A stretch of DNA of 44,311 bases, taken from assembly GCA_004297765.1 (NCBI GenBank), contig SCTZ01000058.1:1-44311 (forward strand), read 5' to 3'. Below the pieces are notes generated by a model. That model was given only the letters and a program-made list of their open reading frames with translations, did no database searches and had not been told where the DNA came from. This DNA comes from Chloroflexota bacterium. GTDB taxonomy: Bacteria > Chloroflexota > Dehalococcoidia > FW602-bin16. The first letter of the stretch is position 1. Each line of letters opens with the position of its first letter. The position numbers and the translations under genes were made by a program. Below, piece after piece: positions 24,701 to 30,436 of this stretch.

Positions 24701-25121
24701 TGAGCTCGCGCACGGCCAGGAACAGATCGTTGGCGATGTTCCGGAAATCGATCACTCGCGCCTGGGCGTGGCGTGTCTCACCGCTGGCGTCGCGCCATTG
24801 CACCGGCACGCCGTTTCGGATAAGCCCGTAGAAGTCGCGGTTGTGCTGCAATAGCGACCGCGTAAAGTCGACCTGCGTGAGCTTCTGGACAGCGTCCTCG
24901 CGCGCTGATTCAGGCAGACCGGGGTTGAGCCGCGACAGAGCCGCGCGAAGATCCCGCACCAGCACCACCTCGCGCTCGTTCGCGCGGCCCAGCGTGCCAT
25001 TGGGACCGAACGTCTCCGCATTGTGGGCGTAGACGCTCTCCCAGCCCAGGATGTTTTCCAGGTAGTCGGCGAACGTCTTCTGAACCAGGCGGTCTTCGCT
25101 ATTGATGTCGGTCAGGGCCAT
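21729..25121 (-). CDS. hsdR: Type I restriction enzyme, R subunit
   Basis: The motor and nuclease subunit of a type I restriction-modification enzyme. It is 1130 aa. The PD-(D/E)xK nuclease site is in NRRADLVCFVNGLPLVFIELKA (about 150-170). The SF2 translocase has Walker A HTQGSGKS (about 357-364) and DEAH box ISDEAHRTQSG (about 452), then FTGTPLF and the late motif QAIARANRVYPGK. The C-terminal part (from about 800) is helical, for assembly. It is intact and probably active. It is the last gene of the minus-strand operon, three bases after the Phd-like gene. Confidence 0.96.
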   Translation of the reverse strand: MALTDINSEDRLVQKTFADYLENILGWESVYAHNAETFGPNGTLGRANEREVVLVRDLRAALSRLNPGLPESAREDAVQKLTQVDFTRSLLQHNRDFYGLIRNGVPVQWRDASGETRHAQARVIDFRNIANDLFLAVRELKIQGLRVPHYNRRADLVCFVNGLPLVFIELKAVYRNERRGFDDNLTDYMNEHSIAHAFHHNAFLVVSNGDRARYGSITSKWEHFVEWKRNDEKDKGRVDAQALLNGMLDKQRLLDLVENFILFDDSRAGGTRKIVARNHQVLGVNNAVASVQHQEMLKREFPPERRLIHYRVSRPEMLAAEAPAEHASYGRSLQDEDLPLIKRAHPDLGRLGVFWHTQGSGKSYSMAFFAEKVRRVVPGNFTFVVMTDRDDLDDQIWRTFIGCGVVDETVPRASSGLELKEILGKNHRFVFSLIHKFNQPVSEPYSKRDDIIVISDEAHRTQSGRFARNMRLALPNAAFIGFTGTPLFKGDQLTRRIFGDYISCYDFRRSEEDQSTVRLVYENRGEELGLARLDLNDRIAAKIEQADLDPDQTALLEKLLGKDYEIITADDRLDKLADDFVEHCSTRWESGKSMLVCIDKITCARMFQRIEPRWQAKLAQIKALVPHREAELAATTAPEQRERLGKLLEGLRGQARWMESTIVEIIISEAQNEVRDFEKWGFDIIPHRVVMKKGFQTPDGKSVAVDDAFKDPQHPFRIAIVCAMWLTGFDVECLSTLYIDKPMKAHNLMQAIARANRVYPGKDCGVIVDYNGMLRSLREALAQYALGDEASGDDGDIVEPIEQRVYALLQAIEEAETHLKTLGFDPTRLTGATGFARIGALRDAVDALYTSDEAKRRFEIMARQVFSRFKALLMEPSAFAYAERHDNLEAIYKKLQERRDTADVTDLLKELHKIVNAAIQALEPGEDHAEGLTVDLSQVDLSRLRDEFAKKTRHKHLALQDIRDLIEDRLASMLAHNPLRMDYYKRYQGIIADYNREKDRVTVEETFAKLVQLANSLNVEQRRAAEEGLSEDELALFDLLFKENIGKADREKLKQASKSLLTSLQELVKPMQDWTQNTTTQAEVKVFILDNLWRWLPRPPFSEAETEQLAERVYEYVWQRSMSGEPLAVA

Positions 25122-25124
25122 GAG

Positions 25125-25586
25125 CTACCCTTCTTTCACATCTCCAGGCTCACTGTCGGGTGCCAACAGTATCTCTCGCCGCACGGGATCCTGCAGAACA
25201 TCGGCGGTTACCCGCCAGCGACGCAGAGTTTCGTCGAGCAACGCGGCGGACTGCTCCCGCGCGGCCACGATCACGGCCTCGTGCATCTCCTGGATGAACT
25301 CCGCGAGGTCCTCTTTGTCGAACAGCCTCAACCAGGTCCACTCGCCGAAGCTGGCGAGATCCAGTTGTCCCTCCTGCCTTTGGGCTAAAGCACGTTCGAT
25401 AGTTAGCAGGTTTGCGACAACGTTGACTACCTTCAGCAGAGCATCAACTCGCTCCTCAGGCAGCATGATCAGGCTGACACCATCTTTGTCTCTTAGGCGA
25501 GCCCATCCTGCGCGGGCAGCATCGAGGATAGCACGTCCCTTCTGGTTCAGATCACTGGCCTGGAAAATCGTTGGGGCCACGGTCAT
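25125..25586 (-). CDS. Phd-like small protein inside the type I R-M operon
   Basis: A 153-aa protein between hsdS and hsdR. Residues 8-50 (IFQASDLNQKGRAILDAARA and RLRDKDGVSLIMLPEERVDAL) have the helix-then-beta pattern of Phd/YefM antitoxin N-termini. The rest (60-140) is helical and acidic, with WTWLRLFDKEDLAEFIQEMH; I do not recognise it. No toxin gene is next to it. Three bases separate it from hsdR, and about 116 bases from hsdS. It might autoregulate the operon, or modulate restriction. Function is not established. Confidence 0.6.
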   Translation of the reverse strand: MTVAPTIFQASDLNQKGRAILDAARAGWARLRDKDGVSLIMLPEERVDALLKVVNVVANLLTIERALAQRQEGQLDLASFGEWTWLRLFDKEDLAEFIQEMHEAVIVAAREQSAALLDETLRRWRVTADVLQDPVRREILLAPDSEPGDVKEG

Positions 25587-25702
25587 AGGTCACCTCATCT
25601 AAAAGAGCTTAGCAAGATTATACCACGGATGCTGCTAATCAAGCCCGGCCCGCTGGGTGCTTAGACCAATGAGAGCGACAAGGATACCTCTTTCTCCCCT
25701 GT

Positions 25703-26908
25703 TCACACCGCGATCTCGCCGCTGATCAGCCGTGGGAGCAGCAGGTCACGAGCGGCGCGAAGTTTCTGGTTCTGGATTTTCAAAGTCACGATCTGCTTGC
25801 CCATCGAGCAAAACAGTGCGTTCGCTTGGGTTAACAACGCGTGCGGTGGAACGAGAAGGCGAATCGTCTTCAGTTCCTTCGCTCCAAGGTGTACGACCGT
25901 TGTTCCGGTGATCGTTTGGTTGAAGGCTCGGATGGGCTGACGAAGCATCCAAAACAGAAGACAGTCGTCGAGTTCTTCGTTGCCCTTTATCCGGACGACT
26001 CGCTGATTGAGCCAAGCATCGCTGCCTGCCCAAAGTCCCATGTGAAACTCCCCGTCCATGCCGATCAACAAATCACCGTTACTTAGTCGTCGGTCAGGTG
26101 GGGCTTCTTCGACAGTGAATGTGCGCGACTCGCCGGCCAGCACATCGCGAATGCGTACTACGGGCAGTCCCTCGCCATCTTCGGTGAAGAGACCGGATTG
26201 AAAAGGATGCCCATAGGTCGCTGTCGCGAGGTCAAACAGTGGTCTCTGATTCCACCCCTCCGGCACGCCGTCATTGACAGGGGTATGCTCATGTCCAGGA
26301 AACCGCAGCCGAACGAACCACTCCCGGTAAAGCTGCCGTGCCGCCTCTTCCAGCAACGCCATCCGCCGCCGGTTGTTTTCGATCAGGTCGTCGTAAGCGG
26401 AGAGTATGTTGGCAATCTCGCGTTGAGTTTCCGCCGCTGGGTAACGGATCGGCAGGTTGGCAACAATTGCGGCACTGAGGTTGAGCATCGTGGTGCCTAC
26501 GGCGTGCTGCTCCAACCACCTCACCACGTGCCCTTGCTCCATAAAGTAATACAGATACTCCGGCACGAGATCTTGGCCGTTCAGTTCAATCTTGAGGCAA
26601 CCAGTTCCACACAGCCAGCCCTCTTGCTCGGCTGTAATGTAAGCACGTTTCGTGATCTCGCCTCGACGCGGCAGCACAATTGTCCGAGGGCGGAGCTTGT
26701 GGCGTTCGAGACGGTTTGCCGTCTCCTCCGAGACCCGAGCGATCGATTCCAGAGAGACGCGGCCTCCGGCAATGTCTCTGGGCATGATTACTGGAATGCC
26801 CTCGTCCTGGTAATCTGCTTGGTGAAGTTGCGAGCCAAACGGTCCTGTCTGAATCACGCCACCGTCTCGCCTGGCGAGCTCGCCGAGAGTCGCTTCGCGC
26901 CAAATCAT
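25703..26908 (-). CDS. hsdS: Type I R-M specificity subunit
   Basis: DNA-recognition subunit, 401 aa from ATG 26908 (IWREATLGELARR). There are two target-recognition domains: about residues 1-155, and 215-355. The central conserved helices are REIANILSAYDDLIENNRRR followed by LYREWFVRLRFPG, and the C-terminal helices are QNQKLRAARDLLLPRLISGEI. GAGGAA lies nine bases before the start. The frame is open further upstream (to 27052) but is not homologous there. The start overlaps (ATGA) the stop of a remnant hsdM tail, not the stop of the complete hsdM 1 kb away. Confidence 0.93.
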   Translation of the reverse strand: MIWREATLGELARRDGGVIQTGPFGSQLHQADYQDEGIPVIMPRDIAGGRVSLESIARVSEETANRLERHKLRPRTIVLPRRGEITKRAYITAEQEGWLCGTGCLKIELNGQDLVPEYLYYFMEQGHVVRWLEQHAVGTTMLNLSAAIVANLPIRYPAAETQREIANILSAYDDLIENNRRRMALLEEAARQLYREWFVRLRFPGHEHTPVNDGVPEGWNQRPLFDLATATYGHPFQSGLFTEDGEGLPVVRIRDVLAGESRTFTVEEAPPDRRLSNGDLLIGMDGEFHMGLWAGSDAWLNQRVVRIKGNEELDDCLLFWMLRQPIRAFNQTITGTTVVHLGAKELKTIRLLVPPHALLTQANALFCSMGKQIVTLKIQNQKLRAARDLLLPRLISGEIAV

Positions 26909-26980
26909 TGTCTGAGTTCCTCGAAGTTCTCCTGGATCTTCGCCGCGACTCCTGCCGCCTTCCGGTTGCGTCCAGCCGGC
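26905..26980 (-). pseudogene. hsdM: remnant of a second hsdM 3' end
   Basis: In a frame other than the hsdS frame, the minus strand reads RNRKAAGVAAKIQENFEELR followed by Q and TGA. The complete hsdM ends LNREAAELAAKIQANFEGLW. The two are clearly homologous but diverged. The TGA overlaps the hsdS ATG, the classic hsdM-hsdS junction. So hsdS still carries the tail of its original methylase gene, whose body has gone. Confidence 0.8.
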
Positions 26981-27076
26981 CTGGTATGGATGGCATGGAA
27001 CCACCGATTTGAATTCATGCCGTCGCCTCCAGTAGCTTGGCGCTGTTTCCACGGTAGCTGGCCGGGCGTTGGGTTG

Positions 27077-27114
27077 CTGTCAACGGATTCGCGGGAACGG
27101 ATTGCACGGATGGG
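27077..27114 (-). repeat. single inverted copy of the 40-bp repeat
   Basis: The minus strand of 27077-27114 matches the 40-bp unit that is tandemly repeated at 27751-27919 (CCCATCCGTGCAATCC ... AATCCGTTGACAG). It lies on the far side of the GxxExxY gene and in opposite orientation, so the gene is bracketed by inverted copies. Confidence 0.85.
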
Positions 27115-27138
27115 CGCGGCACGAGCTGCGATCCCGCT

Positions 27139-27606
27139 TCACGGCGCTTCTGGCCTTAGCGAGTCTGGCACGAAGAGCCACTGGCGGTTGACGCGGTGTT
27201 CCGTGATCTTCTTGGGCGGAAAGACGCGTCGCCACTGCAGACTGCGCGTGCCAAAGTTGATCAGCAGGGCTATCGGGCAGCCGGTGACAGCAAGATAGCC
27301 GATGGCCTGCGCCAGATGGGTGTTATCCAGGCCGTGGAGCGCCTTGATCTCTACCACGACCTGCTCACCGACGATGAAGTCGGGAACGTAGTACCCAACG
27401 AGCACACCGCTGGGCACACTGTCGTATACTTCAACCAGCACCTGGGACTGATAAGCTAGCCCACACTCGGAGAAGTGCACCTCCAGGTCGCGCTGGTACG
27501 TATCCTCGCGGTAGCCCGGACCTCTGTCCCGGTGCACAGCCATGGCGCAGCCGATGACCCGGTAGGTGAGCTCATCATAGGGAGTCTGAGCCGCCGTGCC
27601 TTTCAC
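27139..27606 (-). CDS. GxxExxY-family protein, nuclease-like fold
   Basis: A 155-aa protein of the GxxExxY family, named from GYREDTY near residue 32 (GPGYREDTYQRDLEVHF). PDFIVGEQVVVEIKAL looks like a PD-(D/E)xK nuclease core (D, E and K visible), and HLAQAIGYLAVTG, ALLINFGT and LQWRRVF are further family marks. Activity is not known for the family. Starts at GTG 27606 after GGAGGGA. It lies between hsdM and hsdS, in the same direction, and is framed by inverted 40-bp repeats. It seems to have entered as a unit. Confidence 0.9.
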   Translation of the reverse strand: MKGTAAQTPYDELTYRVIGCAMAVHRDRGPGYREDTYQRDLEVHFSECGLAYQSQVLVEVYDSVPSGVLVGYYVPDFIVGEQVVVEIKALHGLDNTHLAQAIGYLAVTGCPIALLINFGTRSLQWRRVFPPKKITEHRVNRQWLFVPDSLRPEAP

Positions 27607-27625
27607 GACCGTATCCCTCCCCGAG

Positions 27626-27648
27626 GGCTGCGGCTAGTAGTCGCAGCC
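27626..27648 (-). repeat. hairpin just before the GxxExxY start
   Basis: GGCTGCG (27626-27632) and CGCAGCC (27642-27648) are a perfect 7-bp inverted repeat with a nine-base loop, 20 bases before the GTG start. A second perfect dyad ACCAT-AGTA-ATGGT is at 27665-27678. Either could be an operator or an RNA hairpin. Confidence 0.45.
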
Positions 27649-27699
27649 ATCCCAACTCCGTTGTACCATAGTAATGGTGCAGGCGCAAGTGAGCCAGGA

Positions 27700-27708
27700 T
27701 GTTATAAT
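27700..27708 (+). promoter_or_regulatory. possible extended -10 promoter pointing into the repeat array
   Basis: TGTTATAAT at 27700-27708 on the plus strand is an extended -10 match without a -35. It would transcribe through the 40-bp array and antisense to hsdM. Weak evidence. Confidence 0.25.
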
Positions 27709-27750
27709 ATGAGGGCAACAGATTTAGAGCCGCTTGTCTGTTCAATACGA

Positions 27751-27919
27751 TTCCAGAAATCCGTCGTCAGCACCCATCCGTGCAATCCGATCCCACCAAT
27801 CCGTTGACAGCACCCCTCCGTGCAATCCGATCCCACCAATCCGTTGACAGCACCTATCCGTGCAATCCGTTCCCGCCAATCCGTTGACAGCCCCTATCCG
27901 TTCCCGAATCCGTTGACAG
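27751..27919. repeat. tandem array of a 40-bp repeat
   Basis: Three full 40-bp units, 27771-27810, 27811-27850 and 27851-27890, differ at only a few positions. Each reads CACCYATCCGTGCAATCC (or close) then ends CCAATCCGTTGACAG. A partial unit precedes (27751-27770) and a shortened one follows (27891-27919), ending three bases before the hsdM stop. There are no spacers, so it is not CRISPR. A single inverted copy lies at 27077-27114. Confidence 0.93.
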
Positions 27920-27921
27920 CC

Positions 27922-30072
27922 TCATATCCACAGCCCCTCGAAATTCGCCTGAATCTTCGCCGCCAGTTCTGCCGCTTCCCGGTTGAGGTCGGCCAACTCG
28001 GTGTGAATGTCACGCATCGCTTGCTCGAAGTCGAACTCCTCGTCCACCTCGGCCGGAGCGACGCCCACGTAACGGCCCGGCGTCAAGCTCCAGTCAGCCG
28101 CTTCGATCTCCGTCCTGTCCACCAGCTTCACCAGCCCCGGCACCGCTTGCAGCTCGGCCGCCGGAAAGCGGTCCTGCAGCCATGCTACCTGCCGATGAAG
28201 ATAGGCCGCGTGCTTGAGTTGTTCGACCGCGACTTTCCTTTGCTCATCGAGCTGCTTTATCAGACGCCCTGCGGCTCGGCGGTCATAATCAGCCGCGGCT
28301 CCATTCCCATTCTTGCCGCCCAGATCGCTGCCAAGATCCGCCGCGCGAGCGGCCAGCTTGTAGAGCAGGTCCACCTGCTTGATCAGTCCACGGATCTCCT
28401 CGGCGATCGGGTTGAACGACTTCCGGGCAGCGTGCTGGTCTTCGTTCGTTTCGGGCAGCGCGGCGGCATAGTTGTCTTGAAAGTCGGCGAGGGTGTTGAG
28501 CAGGTTTGACCGATCGGGACCGTACGCTGTGACCGCGTTACGCAGCTCGGCCACGGCATCTATGATTGCCTGACTCTTCTCTGCATCGAGCTGGTCGTTC
28601 GTCTCCACAGCTAGTGCCAGTGCGCTGAAACGATGCTGGAGATCGGCTAGCGTGGCCTCGAAGGCCACGAGCTTTTCAGGGATGGCCGCGCTCTCATCGC
28701 AGATGGCGCCGACGTAGTCTCGCACGAGGGCGAGGAAGCGTGACTGCTGGCCGCGATAGAGCCAGACGATGGCGGAAAGATTACTCATCTGCTCAGGCGA
28801 GAAATCGCAGATCGTGCGATTGATCTTGCGGTAGATGTTGCGTGCGTCGAGCATCAGGACCTTGTCTCTTCGCTCGGCAGGCTTGGCCTGGTCGAAGAAC
28901 CACAGCTCGCAGGGAACACTGCGCGTGTAGAAGAAGTTGGAGCGGATGGAGATCATCACGTCCACGTCGCCGGTCTCGACTATCTTCTTGCGCACGTCCT
29001 TCTCCCCATGTCCGGCGCTGGAGGCCTGGGACGACATGACAAAGCCGGCCCGTCCCTTATCGCTCAGGTAGCTCCAGAAGTAGGAGATCCACAGGTAGTT
29101 GCCGTTGGAGACCTTCTTTTCCTTGTTCACCCCCGGCAGGCCGAAGGGGAGGCGCGGCTCGTTCTCGATGCGCTCGGCGTCCACCAGGTCCACGTTGAAG
29201 GGAGGATTGGCCATGACGAAGTCGCATTTGCCGACCAGCGTGTATCGATCCTCGTAGTAGGTGATGGCGTCGGCGATTCTCCCTTCCAGCCCGTGGACGG
29301 CCAGGTTCATCTGGGCGATGCGAATGGTGTCGGGGTTCTTCTCCTGACCGTAGAAGACCACCTGATGTGGAGTATCGCCGCCGGTGCGCTCGATGAAGTG
29401 GCTGGATTGCACGAACATGCCGCCCGAGCCGCAAGCGGGGTCAAAGACGATGCCGTGCTCCGGCTCTATGACGTTGACGATGGTCTGGACCAGCGAGGAA
29501 GGTGTGAAGAACTCGCCGTTGTCATGGGCCTTCTGGACCGAGAACTTGGCCAGGAAGTACTCATAAATGCGCCCGAAGACGTCGCCCGTGGCCTGCTTGA
29601 TCTGCTCGTTGTTGAAGAGGCGCATCAGGTCTTCCAGCACTTTGGAGTCGAAGATGCCGTAGTCCTTTGGCAGCACGTTCTTGAGCGGCTCGAATTCGTC
29701 CTCGATGGCCTTCATGGCCTCGGTCACGAGCGTGGGTAGGTCGCTGCCGCTGACGGCGGCCTGCTCCATGATGCGATCGTAGCGGGCCGACTCCGGCAGC
29801 CAGAGAGCGCGTCGGCGCAGGTAGTCGGCAGGCTGCACCTTGCGTGGCGGCATCTTTCCGCTAGCCTGGTCCTCCTCGATCTGTCGCGCGGCCGCGGCGA
29901 AGCGATTGGCCGCGTGCCGAAGGAAGATGATCCCAAGCACCGGCATGAAGTAGTCGGACGATGTCAGCTTGGAATTGGCCCGCAAATTGTCCGCTGCTGC
30001 CCACAGGTCGGCTTCGAGCTTCTCGATATCCTGGTAACCGTTGGTCATAGGTCGCAAGTGGTTGTTGTTCAT
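27922..30072 (-). CDS. hsdM: Type I R-M methyltransferase (M subunit)
   Basis: N6-adenine DNA methyltransferase of the type I system. It is 716 aa. The N-terminal helical domain (LEADLWAAADNLRANSKL, MPVLGIIFLRHAANRF) is followed by the SAM motif FDPACGSGGMF (about residue 210), and the catalytic NPPF in CDFVMANPPFNVDLVD (about 285). Residues 480-716 are a long helical C-terminal part; the family ranges from 500 to over 700 aa. ATG 30072 is used here, with AGAGGAG about 14 bases away; ATG 30048 is in frame. It is first in the operon, behind a good promoter. Confidence 0.95.
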   Translation of the reverse strand: MNNNHLRPMTNGYQDIEKLEADLWAAADNLRANSKLTSSDYFMPVLGIIFLRHAANRFAAAARQIEEDQASGKMPPRKVQPADYLRRRALWLPESARYDRIMEQAAVSGSDLPTLVTEAMKAIEDEFEPLKNVLPKDYGIFDSKVLEDLMRLFNNEQIKQATGDVFGRIYEYFLAKFSVQKAHDNGEFFTPSSLVQTIVNVIEPEHGIVFDPACGSGGMFVQSSHFIERTGGDTPHQVVFYGQEKNPDTIRIAQMNLAVHGLEGRIADAITYYEDRYTLVGKCDFVMANPPFNVDLVDAERIENEPRLPFGLPGVNKEKKVSNGNYLWISYFWSYLSDKGRAGFVMSSQASSAGHGEKDVRKKIVETGDVDVMISIRSNFFYTRSVPCELWFFDQAKPAERRDKVLMLDARNIYRKINRTICDFSPEQMSNLSAIVWLYRGQQSRFLALVRDYVGAICDESAAIPEKLVAFEATLADLQHRFSALALAVETNDQLDAEKSQAIIDAVAELRNAVTAYGPDRSNLLNTLADFQDNYAAALPETNEDQHAARKSFNPIAEEIRGLIKQVDLLYKLAARAADLGSDLGGKNGNGAAADYDRRAAGRLIKQLDEQRKVAVEQLKHAAYLHRQVAWLQDRFPAAELQAVPGLVKLVDRTEIEAADWSLTPGRYVGVAPAEVDEEFDFEQAMRDIHTELADLNREAAELAAKIQANFEGLWI

Positions 30073-30167
30073 GCAGCGGCTCTTGGCTCCTCTTGTTTCC
30101 GGCGCGCGATGATGACGTAGGGTAGCGACAACCCCTCTTGGTTGCGCGGTCGAATGCTCGCGGAACC

Positions 30168-30196
30168 ATAGTAGTACGTACTGGACGTTCCGTCAA
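30168..30196 (-). promoter_or_regulatory. promoter of the R-M operon with a palindrome in the spacer
   Basis: Minus strand: TTGACG (30196-30191), a 17-base spacer and TACTAT (30173-30168). The perfect palindrome AGTACGTACT (30173-30182) overlaps the spacer and the -10 edge and would be a natural repressor site. The leader to hsdM is about 90 bases. Confidence 0.6.
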
Positions 30197-30257
30197 TGGG
30201 GTGATCTGCTGGCTGAATGCACCGGTGACGTGCTAGAAGGAAGGTGCTTTGCTCGAA

Positions 30258-30287
30258 TTGACCCCGCGGCGCGCACTGGCATACAAT
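30258..30287 (+). promoter_or_regulatory. promoter upstream of the third tRNA remnant
   Basis: TTGACC (30258-30263), 18 bases, TACAAT (30282-30287). It directly precedes the tRNA remnant and, with no terminator seen after it, could now drive the electron-transfer operon beginning at 30437. Confidence 0.5.
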
Positions 30288-30350
30288 GGACTTGACTAGA
30301 GGGCAATCTGCAAACCATCGGTTGAATGGTCGAGTCCATTGTCGTCCACC
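30288..30350 (+). pseudogene. degenerate tRNA-Thr-derived remnant at the right end of the island
   Basis: CTGCAAACCATCGG (30308-30321) matches CTGTAAACCATCGG in the degenerate tRNA copy at 20549-20562, sharing C at position 33 and ACCATCGG, which the intact tRNA lacks. A T-arm-like AATGG-TCGAGT-CCATT (loop one base short), TTGTCG and a terminal CCACC follow. The D arm is mostly deleted. So a third copy of the tRNA lies beyond the R-M genes. Confidence 0.65.
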
Positions 30351-30436
30351 GTTTCTTGCGCGTCTGTACGACGATTGACGCAGTCTAAGAAGCGGGTGCT
30401 AGCATGCCGCATCTTTCTGTCACAGCGGGGTGAGGG

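Noticed and set aside
27751-27919. CRISPR array
   Set aside because: The 40-bp units are contiguous with no spacers, and no cas genes are near.
20472-30350. Prophage or complete integrative element
   Set aside because: No integrase, transposase, structural or replication gene is visible; only tRNA remnants and defence genes.
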